Assembly: GCF_002119805.1 (NCBI RefSeq)
Contig: NZ_CP021059.1
Span: 310,001 to 374,000, forward strand
DNA from: Macrococcoides canis
GTDB taxonomy: Bacteria; Bacillota; Bacilli; Staphylococcales; Staphylococcaceae
Direction: 5' to 3'
DNA: 64,000 nt
Positions 20,458 through 29,607 of the stretch are shown piece after piece. The stretch's first letter is position 1. Each line of letters starts with the position of its first letter. Both the position numbers and the translations under genes were made by a program. Under the pieces are notes generated by a model. That model did not search any database. It was not told the DNA's origin and worked only from the letters and a program-made list of their open reading frames with translations.

Positions 20458-21126
20458 GTGAATATACTTTCTGTTCAATTTGAAACAAACATTATTCCAG
20501 AGATAAAAAAGTTTTATAAAAGTATAGGATTTAGGGTCAGAGAGATTGATGATAAATTAATTATCAATGTTCAGCATAGCGAAATTGTCTTTAAAAGAAA
20601 TGAAGCATTAATGAATGAATCATTTTATCATTTTGCAATAGACATACCACCACTGCAATATAATCGTATAAAGGCTTCCATAAAAGATAAAATTGAGTTA
20701 TTAATTGAGGAAGATAATGATGAAATATATTTTGAGCATATTGATGCGCGGTCATTTTATATAAATGATCCTGCTGGAAATATTGTTGAGTTCGTTGCTA
20801 GAAATGACTTAGATAATAAATATATTGAAGTCGTAAATGTGGACTTTTTGAGAATAAGTGAAATTAGCTTGGTAACAAATAAAGTCAATGAAACATTTAA
20901 TCAGTTAAAAATGTACGGTTTCAGAGAAAGAGATAACGAAATATTAGAAAATGGTTTGAATTTTATTTGTTCAGGAATAGAAAAATCATATATATTATTA
21001 ACGAAAGAAAATAGAAGATGGCTTTTCTCTGATAAATTATCAAAATCATTCCCTATTAAAATTATTACTGATGAATATATTATAAATTATAAGGATGATA
21101 AGCTAGATATAACATGCATAAATTAG
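20458..21126 (+). CDS. VOC family protein, two-module
   Basis: 222 residues, GTG start with AAAGGAGA upstream. The first half is a VOC module (MNILSVQFETNI, then SFYINDPAGNIVEFVARNDL, the family's terminal strand motif). The second half (ISEISLVTNKVNETFNQLKMYGF, RWLFSDK) resembles a second, less conserved module. Related proteins act as lyases, dioxygenases or drug-binding proteins; the substrate cannot be told here. Single gene with its own terminator. Confidence 0.75.
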   Translation: MNILSVQFETNIIPEIKKFYKSIGFRVREIDDKLIINVQHSEIVFKRNEALMNESFYHFAIDIPPLQYNRIKASIKDKIELLIEEDNDEIYFEHIDARSFYINDPAGNIVEFVARNDLDNKYIEVVNVDFLRISEISLVTNKVNETFNQLKMYGFRERDNEILENGLNFICSGIEKSYILLTKENRRWLFSDKLSKSFPIKIITDEYIINYKDDKLDITCIN

Positions 21127-21173
21127 GTAAAGTAATTAAGTATTTGTACATAAATTCAAATATAGATTTATAT

Positions 21174-21210
21174 AAAACACTTTCTAAAATTAGTTGGAAA
21201 GTGTTTTTTG
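21174..21210 (+). terminator. terminator after VOC gene
   Basis: AACACTTTC / GAAAGTGTT stem with a TTTTTTG tail. Confidence 0.8.
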
Positions 21211-21323
21211 TATACATTATTTACATTGAAAATTTCAACTATTAAGTTGAACTGAATATTACTTCGTGCTATATTATTATTAAGTCAAACTGAATAGTTG
21301 GATTGAATAGAAGGGGGTATTAT

Positions 21324-21614
21324 ATGAAACATAAATTATTGCCATTATCGGTTACGATGCACTATATTTTACTAGTTTTAAGAGAACCGAATCATGGATA
21401 CGCTGTAATGCAGAAAGTTCAGGAGCTAAGTAACAACAAAGTGATTTTAGCGCCAGGTACTTTATATGGAGCTATAGAAAATTTAAGTAAACATGGATGG
21501 TTACGTCAGGTAGACGAAGTTGATAGACGAAAGATTTATCATATTACTGATGAAGGAATGGAGATTCTAGAACAAGAAAGAGAACGTCTGCTTCATATAA
21601 TAAATTTATATTAG
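21324..21614 (+). CDS. PadR family transcriptional regulator
   Basis: 96 residues with the PadR winged helix (HYILLVLREPNHGYAVMQKVQELS, then GTLYGAIENLSKHGWL and DRRKIYHITDEG). Start at 21324 chosen by AAGGGGG; a TTG at 21303 adds seven unlikely residues. Eleven bases separate its stop from the DUF2812 start. PadR proteins of this type usually repress their own operon. Two AAGT(T/C)(G/A)AACTGAATA direct repeats (21244 and 21281) upstream are candidate operators. Confidence 0.88.
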   Translation: MKHKLLPLSVTMHYILLVLREPNHGYAVMQKVQELSNNKVILAPGTLYGAIENLSKHGWLRQVDEVDRRKIYHITDEGMEILEQERERLLHIINLY

Positions 21615-21625
21615 GAGTGAATTTG

Positions 21626-22216
21626 ATGATTAAATATAAAGCATTTTTAGATCCTTTAAAAGAAGAACGATGGATAAATTCCGTTTTAGAACAAGGTTAT
21701 AAGATAAAGAATAAAACATGGACTGGTGCATACATATTTGAAGAAACTGATAAAGAGTATATTGCCAGAATTGATTATCAGGATAAGTTCACGTTGAAAG
21801 ATTACGAAGAATATAAGATGATTTATAAAGATTTTGGTTGGCAGTTAGTAAGTGGTAATAAAAATTTTAACGGATTGCATGTATGGCAAAAAGAAAAATC
21901 ATCTGATGAAAATTTAAATGAGCTAAACAGTGATATTGCTTCCAGTATTTCTTATTTCAAAAGAATTTTCTATTATTTACTTTCTATAACATCTATATAT
22001 GCATTATTTATTTTCATTATATATAACCCTGAAAATAAAGTATTTTTGACGCCTGGATTATGGGAAATGCAAAGTTCATTATTCTGGAAAGCGTTATTAT
22101 TTGAGTTGCCATTTGTACTATTGAGAATGTTACCAGTAATACTATTGATATTTATGATATATACTACGCTAACAACGTATAACAAATATAAGAAGCTGGA
22201 AAATAACAAAAGATAA
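21626..22216 (+). CDS. DUF2812 membrane protein
   Basis: 196 residues. The cytoplasmic N-terminal DUF2812 domain (KYKAFLDPLKEERWINSVLEQGY, then YIARIDYQD and LKDYEEYKMIYKDFGW) is followed by two membrane segments at about 125-142 and 165-185. The family is regularly encoded after a padR gene and its role is unknown. Start at 21626 follows AGGAG; a GTG at 21617 overlaps that site. Confidence 0.85.
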   Translation: MIKYKAFLDPLKEERWINSVLEQGYKIKNKTWTGAYIFEETDKEYIARIDYQDKFTLKDYEEYKMIYKDFGWQLVSGNKNFNGLHVWQKEKSSDENLNELNSDIASSISYFKRIFYYLLSITSIYALFIFIIYNPENKVFLTPGLWEMQSSLFWKALLFELPFVLLRMLPVILLIFMIYTTLTTYNKYKKLENNKR

Positions 22217-22233
22217 AAAGGGAGTTTTAGAAG

Positions 22234-22302
22234 ATGATTATTCCATAACATGGTAATAGTTTGTATCCAATATCAAAAGAGAAAATAAAAGAAGAGGCAT
22301 AG
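22234..22302 (+). pseudogene. broken micro-ORF, third gene of the padR operon
   Basis: ATG 22234 has a good site (AAAGGGAG) but codon 5 is TAA; the frame then stays open as HGNSLYPISKEKIKEEA to a TAG at 22300. One C to T change (CAA to TAA) would explain the stop. Only about 22 residues are involved, so this is either the stub of a deleted third gene or chance. Confidence 0.35.
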
Positions 22303-22303
22303 T

Positions 22304-22345
22304 TAAGAAACCGTTATTCTTGAAGATGAAAATATCGGTTTCTTA
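22304..22345 (+). terminator. terminator after padR-DUF2812
   Basis: AAGAAACCG pairs with CGGTTTCTT over a long loop, ahead of an AT-rich tail. Confidence 0.55.
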
Positions 22346-22346
22346 T

Positions 22347-22724
22347 TTAATATTTAAAATTTTTTTGATGATGATTAACGAGTAGGTGGGGATATTTATT
22401 TTTAATTAACGTATGGACTGCATTATCAAATGCTTTATCATCATTATATTCGCTGGATTCAATAGTAATAAACTCAAAAAGTTGCGTAGATCCTTTTTCT
22501 ACAACCAGATGGTGTGCAAGTCCTTCGATATCTGAAATTAAATCTTCATTTTTTAAAAACACCTTTTCAGGTATATCAGTAATCGTTAATATAAATATAA
22601 TATCTTCTTCCCAAATATAGACTTCAAGCGACGTGTTGTCATATTCAGGTTCTGGATATACTGATCCTGGGAACATATACCAATGCTCAAGGTTAGGTAA
22701 TCTTAAGTTTCTAGTTAATGTCAC
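22347..22724 (-). CDS. hypothetical protein
   Basis: 125 residues, GTG start with AAAGGAG at ideal distance on the minus strand. It is acidic, with no membrane segment or signal peptide (LPNLEHWYMFPGSVYPEPEYD near the start, AFDNAVHTLIKNKYPHLL near the end). No family is recognised. It stands alone, convergent with the padR operon. Confidence 0.6.
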   Translation of the reverse strand: MTLTRNLRLPNLEHWYMFPGSVYPEPEYDNTSLEVYIWEEDIIFILTITDIPEKVFLKNEDLISDIEGLAHHLVVEKGSTQLFEFITIESSEYNDDKAFDNAVHTLIKNKYPHLLVNHHQKNFKY

Positions 22725-22892
22725 TATAGTACTCCTTTGATAGTATTTAGTGATAATTATAAATAAAATAATGGAAAATACAAATAATTATATCGAGCAA
22801 TGAAAATGGATAAATCGTTTAATAATTAATTATATTTATTTATAAGAATATTTGTTTGAAGAATAGTATGGGATATTTTGGAGGGATTATAA

Positions 22893-23900
22893 ATGATCAA
22901 ATACCCGAGGTTGAATGATAATTATACAATAGGTATTACTGCACCTTCTTCTGGGATTCCTGAGAATTGTCATCATTTTATGGACGAGATTAAAGAACGT
23001 TTTAAAGATGTAAACTTGCTTATTGGTGATACGGTAATGACGCAATATAAAGCAAAATCAAGTCATATGAATAAGCGGGCTAAAGAACTTAATGAGTTTT
23101 TACAAAGAGAAGATATTGATATTGTTATTCCTCCTTGGGGTGGAGAACTTGCCATTGAAGTAATCGATAAGATTGATTATGCTAATATTCAACCGAAATG
23201 GATAATGGGTTATTCAGATACAAGTCTTATCCTTCTTGCAATTACTTTGAATACTGGGATAGCAACAGCGCATGGCACGAATATTGTGGACTTACGTGGA
23301 AAATACTCAGATAAAACAACGAATGCATGGGAAAATGTATTAAAACTTCAGAAGAATGAGGAGATAGTTCAATATTCATCTGATATGTTTCAGAAAAGCT
23401 GGGTACATCATGTGCCAACAGATTATATATTTAACTTTACTGAACTGACAAAGTGGAAGTCATTAAGTGGGAATAATGTAAAGATTGAAGGACGATTACT
23501 TGGAGGGTGTATTGATGTTATCTCTCATATTGTAGGAACACCATATGGAGATGTAGATCGATTTAGAAATGAATATATACGTGAAGAACCGGTATTGTGG
23601 TATCTAGAGAACTGTGAGTTATCTCCTGTTACGTGCCGAAGAATGCTACTACAGATGAAATATGCGGGTTGGTTTAATAATGTAAGTGGTATTATCTTTG
23701 GAAGGACACAAGTCGATGAAGTGGTCGACGGATATACTATGCTCGATGTATATAAAGACATTGCTGATGAACTAGATGTACCCATACTATATGACGTTGA
23801 CTGTGGACATCAACCTCCGCAAATTACTTTTATTAATGGTGCATACGGTATAGTTGATTTTGAAAATGGCAAAGGCAAAGTTACGCAGAAGTTTATCTAA
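22893..23900 (+). CDS. S66 family peptidase, MccF-like
   Basis: 335 residues of the LD-carboxypeptidase/MccF family of serine peptidases. The N-terminus (YTIGITAPSSG) and the nucleophile elbow MGYSDTS with Ser at about residue 108 are clear. LGGCIDVISHIVGT and LENCELSP supply the Glu and turn motifs typical of MccF-type members, and CGHQPPQ near residue 310 the His. MccF homologues cleave microcin C-like or muropeptide amide bonds. Length is normal. GGAGG precedes the ATG. Confidence 0.88.
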   Translation: MIKYPRLNDNYTIGITAPSSGIPENCHHFMDEIKERFKDVNLLIGDTVMTQYKAKSSHMNKRAKELNEFLQREDIDIVIPPWGGELAIEVIDKIDYANIQPKWIMGYSDTSLILLAITLNTGIATAHGTNIVDLRGKYSDKTTNAWENVLKLQKNEEIVQYSSDMFQKSWVHHVPTDYIFNFTELTKWKSLSGNNVKIEGRLLGGCIDVISHIVGTPYGDVDRFRNEYIREEPVLWYLENCELSPVTCRRMLLQMKYAGWFNNVSGIIFGRTQVDEVVDGYTMLDVYKDIADELDVPILYDVDCGHQPPQITFINGAYGIVDFENGKGKVTQKFI

Positions 23901-23919
23901 TTCAAAGGGAGATGATGAT

Positions 23920-24444
23920 ATGGATTTAGGTGTTACTCGTGGAGAAGTAGTATTATCTGAATATCAAGAGTCATGGGTAAAAGAATTTGATAAAGTTAAA
24001 GAAGAAATATTGAGTGTTACTTCTCTTAGTCCGGATAATATTCAGCATATTGGCAGTACATCAATACAAGGTTTGATGGCAAAGCCTGTTATTGATATCG
24101 CGATTGGGGTCGATGATTATGAAGATATGGATGAAAATTTTTACAAATCGTTGAGTGGAATTGGAATCTATCGTTTACGTGTTGAACGTGATGATGAGAT
24201 TGTACTGGCAAAATTCAAGGATAATCAGTTTCAGGTGCATACACACTTTATTCATTTAGTAGATAAAAATGGTGCTAAGTGGAATGAATTGATTAAGTTC
24301 AGGGACTATTTAAGAAAGAACGAAGATGCTAAATTAGAATATATGACACTGAAGAAAAGTTTGTCAAGTCTGTATGCTGAAGATAGAGCTAAATATACTG
24401 ATTCTAAGGAAGCATTCGTGAAATCAATTATTAATAAGAGATAA
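23920..24444 (+). CDS. GrpB family protein
   Basis: 174 residues starting MDLGVTRGEVVLSEYQESWV. GrpB motifs are present: IQHIGSTSIQGLMAKPVIDIAIGV (the nucleotidyltransferase-like GSTS...KPIID core) and the FRDYLRKNEDAKLEYMTLKK tail. The biochemical role is unknown; the fold is nucleotidyltransferase-like. The start at 23920 follows AAGGGAGA; the longer frame from 23854 runs inside the S66 gene. Confidence 0.88.
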   Translation: MDLGVTRGEVVLSEYQESWVKEFDKVKEEILSVTSLSPDNIQHIGSTSIQGLMAKPVIDIAIGVDDYEDMDENFYKSLSGIGIYRLRVERDDEIVLAKFKDNQFQVHTHFIHLVDKNGAKWNELIKFRDYLRKNEDAKLEYMTLKKSLSSLYAEDRAKYTDSKEAFVKSIINKR

Positions 24445-24507
24445 TGTTTCAATTACTGGAATAATGGTTATAGCAATAGTAATACTTAAAAAAAGGGAGT
24501 CGTTACG

Positions 24508-24858
24508 ATGTTAAACTATTTAAATAATTTGTATATTGCAAAGCAGATGTTTGAAGCGGGTAAAGGGAAGCTCCAAGAGGATGAGAATTTAGTTAAGATG
24601 TTTGAAGAGTTCGGTTACTCTAAAGAATTCATGAAGATTATCGGTGGTGTGGAAACGACGGGTGCTGCGTTACTTGCGTTATCATTATTTAATAAGAAGT
24701 TTAATCAAGCGGGTGCACTGCTTGTTGGTGGTGTGATGGTAGGTGCTATTTATTCACATTTAAAAGCAGGTCAAGGGTATGAAGCGACTAAGAATGCGCG
24801 TAATATTTTAGCGTTGAATACGACATCATTCTTAGCAAGTTTAAAGGATGATAAATAA
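24508..24858 (+). CDS. DoxX-like membrane protein
   Basis: 116 residues with three to four hydrophobic segments (KIIGGVETTGAALLALSLF, AGALLVGGVMVGAIYSHL) and the DoxX-type early motif KQMFEAGKGKL. DoxX relatives are small quinone- or redox-associated membrane proteins; the function here is unknown. AAAGGGAG precedes the ATG. A small hairpin (GATTCCGATATTCTC / GATATCGG then T run) after the stop probably terminates it. Confidence 0.75.
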   Translation: MLNYLNNLYIAKQMFEAGKGKLQEDENLVKMFEEFGYSKEFMKIIGGVETTGAALLALSLFNKKFNQAGALLVGGVMVGAIYSHLKAGQGYEATKNARNILALNTTSFLASLKDDK

Positions 24859-24952
24859 TTTGATGATTCCGATATTCTCATTGATGAGGATATCGGTTTT
24901 TTTATTTATAATGATGTTAATATTGTTTAATAATATAAAAGGAGAAATGCGT

Positions 24953-25564
24953 ATGTTTTTACCAAAATTATTCAAAGTAGAAGATTTTAATGCACTGATA
25001 GATTTTTTAAGAAAGAATCCATTTGCTACGGTTATTTCATCTAAGGATGATGTGCCGTATGCAACGCAGGTCCCAGTTATGGTGGATGTCATTGATGAAG
25101 AGGTCGTGTTATCATTTCATCTCGCAAGACCAAATCCTCAAAATAAGACACTTGAGCATAATAAGAATGTACTGATTCAGTTCACTGGTGCACATGGTTA
25201 CGTATCATCTTCATGGTATGAACAAGAAGAAGTTTCTACGTGGAATTATCAAGCAGCACAGTTAACAGGGGAGTGTGTTGTTCTGAATGAAGATGAGCTG
25301 ATGGAAGACTTAAAGCATCTAACGGATCATTATGAGACAGGTGACAATGCAAGAACGTTTGATACATTGAGTGAGGATGTGCTAAAGCAGGCAAAAGGGG
25401 TTATTGGATATAAAGTAAAGGTTCGTGAAGCGGGTCTTAAATATAAATTAAGTCAGAATAGAAGTGACAAAGATTATAAAAATATCGTCTTGAACTTACG
25501 CGAAAGTGATAATCAGGATGATAACCGTTTAGCTGATGAGATGGAGAAGTTGAGGGAGCATTAA
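24953..25564 (+). CDS. FMN-binding negative transcriptional regulator, PaiB family
   Basis: 203 residues. MFLPKLFKVEDFNALIDFL, NPFATVISS, then VSSSWYEQEEVSTWNYQAAQLTG with the PaiB signature STWNY are clear. PaiB binds FMN in a split-barrel fold and in Bacillus represses sporulation and protease genes, though the regulatory role is loosely supported. Start at 24953 gives eight bases from GGAG; ATG 24947 is too close. Full length. Confidence 0.9.
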   Translation: MFLPKLFKVEDFNALIDFLRKNPFATVISSKDDVPYATQVPVMVDVIDEEVVLSFHLARPNPQNKTLEHNKNVLIQFTGAHGYVSSSWYEQEEVSTWNYQAAQLTGECVVLNEDELMEDLKHLTDHYETGDNARTFDTLSEDVLKQAKGVIGYKVKVREAGLKYKLSQNRSDKDYKNIVLNLRESDNQDDNRLADEMEKLREH

Positions 25565-25610
25565 GGTTAAATAGGATAAAAAAATGATAATCTCGGTTAT
25601 CATTTTTATT

Positions 25611-25657
25611 TTGACATTTGATAAGTCTATGTTATACTTGTATCTGTATTAGATACA
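25611..25657 (+). promoter_or_regulatory. promoter and operator of the rrf2 operon
   Basis: TTGACA (25611-25616) and TATACT (25633-25638) with 16-bp spacing. TGTATC and GATACA arms (25639-25657) form an inverted repeat directly after the -10, a likely autoregulatory operator for the Rrf2 protein. Confidence 0.65.
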
Positions 25658-25685
25658 ACAACAAATCAGAATTGAGATGAAATAG

Positions 25686-26126
25686 ATGGATATTAAATTT
25701 TCAGTTGCACTGCACATTATGGTAATGATTTCAGAATCAACAGAGGTTCAGAATTCAGACACTTTAGCGAATAGCGTAAATACGAATCCAAGTTATATCA
25801 GAAAGATTACAGCATTGCTTAAGAAAGCAGGTTTAATCGAAAGTACACAAGGTAAAAGCGGAATGTCACTTCTAAAATCAAGTAGAGAGATCGATTTATT
25901 AGAAATTTATCAGGCAGTACATCCAAAAGAAGTGAAGCTATTAAATGTTCATACAGACGTAAATCCAGAGTGTCCTGTCGCTCAGAATATTGAAGCGGTG
26001 CTCAATCCGATATTTACAGATGCTGAACAGCAATTATTTCAATCATTAAAAGCACGAACATTAGAAGATGTTATTAAACAAATGAAGGAGAATCATAATG
26101 AAAGCCATTCAAATCAAACAATATAG
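25686..26126 (+). CDS. Rrf2 family transcriptional regulator
   Basis: 146 residues with the Rrf2 winged helix (FSVALHIMVMISES, TNPSYIRKITALLKKAGLIESTQGKSGMSLLKS) and the C-terminal dimer helix. Only one cysteine is present (in NPECPVAQ), so it cannot ligate an Fe-S cluster like IscR and resembles the YwnA/SaiR group that senses thiol or disulfide stress. It overlaps the following oxidoreductase gene by 29 bp, implying control of that operon. Confidence 0.88.
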   Translation: MDIKFSVALHIMVMISESTEVQNSDTLANSVNTNPSYIRKITALLKKAGLIESTQGKSGMSLLKSSREIDLLEIYQAVHPKEVKLLNVHTDVNPECPVAQNIEAVLNPIFTDAEQQLFQSLKARTLEDVIKQMKENHNESHSNQTI

Positions 26127-27105
26127 TAAAGATATTAAAGTTGAAATGAACGAAATACCAGTCCCGAAAATAGGTGATAACGAAGTATTAGTTAAAGTAG
26201 TAACGGCTGCTGTGAATCCTTTAGAAAAACTGATTATGACCGGTGAAGTTAAACTGATTCAAGGATACGAATTTCCGCTTACTTTAGGTAATGAACTTGC
26301 AGGAATTGTTGAACAGGTCGGAAGTAACGTTACACGTGTTCAAAAAGGTCAACGTGTTTATAGTAGATTGCCAGTAGAGAAGATCGGTGCATTTGCGGAA
26401 TACGTAGCAGTACGTGCTGATGCTGTATCCGTTATTCCTGAATACTTAGACTTCGAGGAAGCTGTTGCGATTCCATTGACAGGTCTTACTGCGTATCAGG
26501 CATTGAATGACATCTTAAAAGTAGAGTCAGGTAAGACATTATTTATACCTGGTGGTTCAGGTGGGTTCGGTCAGATTGCAGTTCCGCTTGCGAAAGCAAA
26601 AGGACTGAAAGTGATCGTATCAGGTAATCCTAAAGCAAAAGCACATATTATGGCTCTAGGTGCTGATCAGTTTATCGATTATAAAACAGAAAACTACTGG
26701 GAAGTATTAAGTAATGTAGATTATGTCATTGATACATTAGGTGCAAAAGAATTTGATAATGAATTATCAATTATTAAACCAGGTGGACAATTACTCAGTC
26801 TTAAAACAGCACCGAATAAAGCATTCGCTAAAGCGAAAAACTTATCTAAAGTGAAACAGATTTTATTTGGATTAGTAGGTGCTAAATACGATAAGAAAGC
26901 TAGTAAGAAAAACGTGACATATCATTTTATGTTTGTCGATGCAGATGGCGCACAGCTTGATGAAGTGAGTAAGATATTGGCTGAAAAGCAAGTTAAGCCA
27001 CAAATCGATCCAAAGGAATTTAGTTTAAAGGATACAGAAGCTGCATTAAACTATACATTCGATGGTCATCCCTCAGGCAAAGTTATCATTAAAGTGAATC
27101 AATAA
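26098..27105 (+). CDS. NADP-dependent quinone/alcohol oxidoreductase (MDR family)
   Basis: 335 residues of the zinc-independent medium-chain dehydrogenase family. GroES-like N-terminus (ITMKA-type start, GNELAGIVEQVGSNVTRVQKGQRVY) and Rossmann nucleotide motif GGSGGFGQIAVPLAKAKG. No structural zinc cysteines. Such quinone oxidoreductases or enoyl reductases detoxify electrophiles. The ATG overlaps the rrf2 3' end, preceded by AAGGAG inside that gene. Confidence 0.88.
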   Translation: MKAIQIKQYSKDIKVEMNEIPVPKIGDNEVLVKVVTAAVNPLEKLIMTGEVKLIQGYEFPLTLGNELAGIVEQVGSNVTRVQKGQRVYSRLPVEKIGAFAEYVAVRADAVSVIPEYLDFEEAVAIPLTGLTAYQALNDILKVESGKTLFIPGGSGGFGQIAVPLAKAKGLKVIVSGNPKAKAHIMALGADQFIDYKTENYWEVLSNVDYVIDTLGAKEFDNELSIIKPGGQLLSLKTAPNKAFAKAKNLSKVKQILFGLVGAKYDKKASKKNVTYHFMFVDADGAQLDEVSKILAEKQVKPQIDPKEFSLKDTEAALNYTFDGHPSGKVIIKVNQ

Positions 27106-27129
27106 TAAATGAAATTAGGAGTGAAATAT

Positions 27130-28341
27130 ATGTCAGCAGAAAATTTATTTGAACCACTCGTATTAAAGAATGGTGTAACGATTAAAAATAGATTATATAA
27201 AGGCGCAATGAGTGAAGGGATGGGTGACAAAACACATCGTCCTACAGAAGAAATGGTTAATGCTTATAAACATTGGGCTGATGGTGGTATCGGGATGTCA
27301 CTTACAGGGAATGTAATGGTTGATAGACGTTATCTGGGTGAGCCAGGTAATGTCGTCATTGAAGATGATAGAGATTTAGATATATTAACACGTTGGGCAG
27401 ACGCTGGTAAACGTAATGGTAGTCATATTTGGATGCAAATTAATCATCCAGGTAAACAAAGCCCTAAATCAGTATCAAAGCAACCGATCGCACCAAGCGC
27501 TATCCCGATTGGAGGAGATGCTGGTAGTGCATTTAATCCACCGCGTGAAATGACAATCAATGAAATTAAGGAAACGATTGAACGCTTTGTTACAGCTGCA
27601 GTAGTAGCGAAGAAAGCAGGATTCACTGGTGTTCAGATTCATGGTGCACATGGATATTTAGTAAGTCAGTTCTTATCATCAAGAGATAATCGTCGCTTTG
27701 ATGAGTATGGTGGAACTTTAGAGAAACGTATGCAATTCTTAATTGATATTTATACAGGAATGAGAAACGCGCTAGGAGAAGATTTTCCTATCAGCTTGAA
27801 GATCAATTCAACAGACTTTAATGATAAAGGATTCTCTTTAGAAGATTCAATTGCAGTGATTAAGAAAATGGCTGAGCTAGGTATTGATCATATTGAAATT
27901 TCAGGCGGAGACTATGAGAAACCTGAAATGATGGGTGACGGTGAAGTATACTTCTTAGATTATGCGAAACAAATCAGTGACATTGTAGATGTACCAATCT
28001 CAGTTATCGGTGGATTCCGCAAACAAGAAAGTATGATTGATGCGATTACGAATACAAATGTAGCGATGATTGGAATTGCCCGACCACTTGTATTAAACCC
28101 TGAAATACCAAATCAATTACAGAATGGAACGTATGAAGATATGACGATTCCGAGATTGACCACTAAAGTAAAGGCATTGGATAAACTATTAGGTGGATTT
28201 ATCGGCATTGCATATTACGAGCAACAGATTAGAAAACTTGGGAATGATCAAACGCCGGTAGTACACACAAATGCATGGAGTCCGTTATTTGATCTTGCTA
28301 AAACACATGGGACGAGAGCATTTACAAAAAGAAGACGATAA
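27130..28341 (+). CDS. NADH:flavin oxidoreductase, Old Yellow Enzyme family
   Basis: 403 residues. FMN-binding TIM barrel with NRLYKGAMSEGM, WMQINHPGKQSP, GVQIHGAHGYLVSQFLSS (catalytic His-Gly-Ala-His pair) and SVIGGFR for phosphate binding. OYE relatives reduce activated alkenes such as enones and nitro esters. Start at 27130 is set by AGGAGTG. It follows the quinone oxidoreductase by 24 bp in the same operon, supporting an electrophile-stress function. Confidence 0.9.
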   Translation: MSAENLFEPLVLKNGVTIKNRLYKGAMSEGMGDKTHRPTEEMVNAYKHWADGGIGMSLTGNVMVDRRYLGEPGNVVIEDDRDLDILTRWADAGKRNGSHIWMQINHPGKQSPKSVSKQPIAPSAIPIGGDAGSAFNPPREMTINEIKETIERFVTAAVVAKKAGFTGVQIHGAHGYLVSQFLSSRDNRRFDEYGGTLEKRMQFLIDIYTGMRNALGEDFPISLKINSTDFNDKGFSLEDSIAVIKKMAELGIDHIEISGGDYEKPEMMGDGEVYFLDYAKQISDIVDVPISVIGGFRKQESMIDAITNTNVAMIGIARPLVLNPEIPNQLQNGTYEDMTIPRLTTKVKALDKLLGGFIGIAYYEQQIRKLGNDQTPVVHTNAWSPLFDLAKTHGTRAFTKRRR

Positions 28342-28344
28342 CAA

Positions 28345-28378
28345 TCATCCGGGATGTTCATACATCTCGGATTTTTTT
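28345..28378 (+). terminator. terminator of the rrf2 operon
   Basis: ATCCGGGATGT / ACATCTCGGAT stem with a TTTTTTT tail. Confidence 0.85.
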
Positions 28379-28441
28379 ACATATGATTTCATTTATTAAG
28401 CAAATCAATTTATAGTAAACTTAAGAAAAGGAGTGGGACGT

Positions 28442-28996
28442 ATGACTTTATTAGAGCGTATTCAAAACATAGAAATATTGAAAGATGATCCTATTTATGA
28501 TGAGATTCATGAGCATAAAGGAAACAATGAAAGATTATCATTTGAAATCAATGATGGCTATAAAACAAATTCAGAAGTGTTGAAAATTCTTGGTGAAATG
28601 ACGAGACAGACGATTGATGAAAGTGTTGTCGTATCTCTGCCTTTCTATACTGACTACGGAAGACATATTAAATTCGGAAAAGAAATCTTTATCAATAAGA
28701 ATGTAACGTTTGTTGATTTAGGAGGTATTGAGATAGAAGATAACGTATTGATCGGACCATCAGCTAGAATTATTTCAGTGAATCATATTGTAGATCCAGC
28801 AAAGCGACGAGGCCTTGTTGTTAATAAAGTTGTTATTAAGAAAAATGCATGGATCGGTGCGAATGTCACTGTATTACCTGGTGTTACGGTTGGAGAGAAT
28901 TCAATTGTTGCAGCAGATTCAACTGTAACAAAAGACGTTCCGCCGAATACCATTGTGGCCGGCACACCCGCGAAAGTGATTAAGAACATAGACTAG
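28442..28996 (+). CDS. hexapeptide-repeat O-acetyltransferase (maltose/galactoside type)
   Basis: 184 residues. An N-terminal Mac-type segment is followed by left-handed beta-helix hexapeptide repeats (GIEIEDNVLIGPSARIISVNH, NAWIGANVTVLPGVTVGENSIVAA) and the terminal DVPPNTIVAGTPAKVIK, as in Maa/LacA sugar acetyltransferases using acetyl-CoA. The catalytic His is in SVNHIVDP. AAAGGAG sets the start at 28442. The next gene begins 11 bp downstream. Confidence 0.88.
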   Translation: MTLLERIQNIEILKDDPIYDEIHEHKGNNERLSFEINDGYKTNSEVLKILGEMTRQTIDESVVVSLPFYTDYGRHIKFGKEIFINKNVTFVDLGGIEIEDNVLIGPSARIISVNHIVDPAKRRGLVVNKVVIKKNAWIGANVTVLPGVTVGENSIVAADSTVTKDVPPNTIVAGTPAKVIKNID

Positions 28997-29007
28997 GAGC
29001 TGATTTG

Positions 29008-29526
29008 ATGAGTACGCTTGTAATGATCACACATCCGGAGATGAATAAATCAATTGTTAACCGTATGTGGAAAGAAACTTTAATTGAAGCGGATATTGAT
29101 GTTGTTGATTTATACGAATTATATCCAAATTCAAAGCTGGATGTTTCTGAAGAGCAACAGAGGTTGCTAAAATACGATAAAGTAATCTTTCAATTCCCGT
29201 TCTATTGGTATAGCAGCCCACCGTTGTTAAAACAATATCTTGATGAAGTATTCTTGTTTAACTATGCATATGGGCCTAAAGGCACAAAACTAAATGGTAA
29301 ATCATTTGGGTTAGCTGTCACTGTAGGAAGTCCAGAATCGGATTATACTGCACAAGGGTTCAATAAGTATACTCTAAATGAATTGCTTACACCTTTTGAA
29401 GCAACATTCAACTATATTGGAGCGAAATATATTGGATACTTCGCGCAATTCGGCACAGTCAATCATGCGACCGAGCGTGAATTGATAGAAGGGACAAAGC
29501 GATATATTGAATTTGTGATGCAGTAA
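29008..29526 (+). CDS. NAD(P)H-dependent oxidoreductase, flavodoxin-like fold
   Basis: 172 residues of the Flavodoxin_2 family (NQO1/KefF/MdaB-like). FMN site motifs include FQFPFYWYSSPPLLKQYLDEV and GKSFGLAVTVGSPES. These enzymes carry out two-electron reduction of quinones. The start at 29008 follows AGGAGCTG. It is co-directional with and close to the acetyltransferase. Confidence 0.88.
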   Translation: MSTLVMITHPEMNKSIVNRMWKETLIEADIDVVDLYELYPNSKLDVSEEQQRLLKYDKVIFQFPFYWYSSPPLLKQYLDEVFLFNYAYGPKGTKLNGKSFGLAVTVGSPESDYTAQGFNKYTLNELLTPFEATFNYIGAKYIGYFAQFGTVNHATERELIEGTKRYIEFVMQ

Positions 29527-29562
29527 TTATGAGATGAGCATAATTAAATAGCATAAAAAAAT

Positions 29563-29600
29563 AAGTGCTGATAATCGAATCTATCAGCACTTACTCTTTT
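29563..29600. terminator. bidirectional terminator
   Basis: AAGTGCTGATA / TATCAGCACTT perfect 11-bp stem between convergent genes, T-rich on one side and A-rich on the other. Confidence 0.85.
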
Positions 29601-29607
29601 CGCTTGT

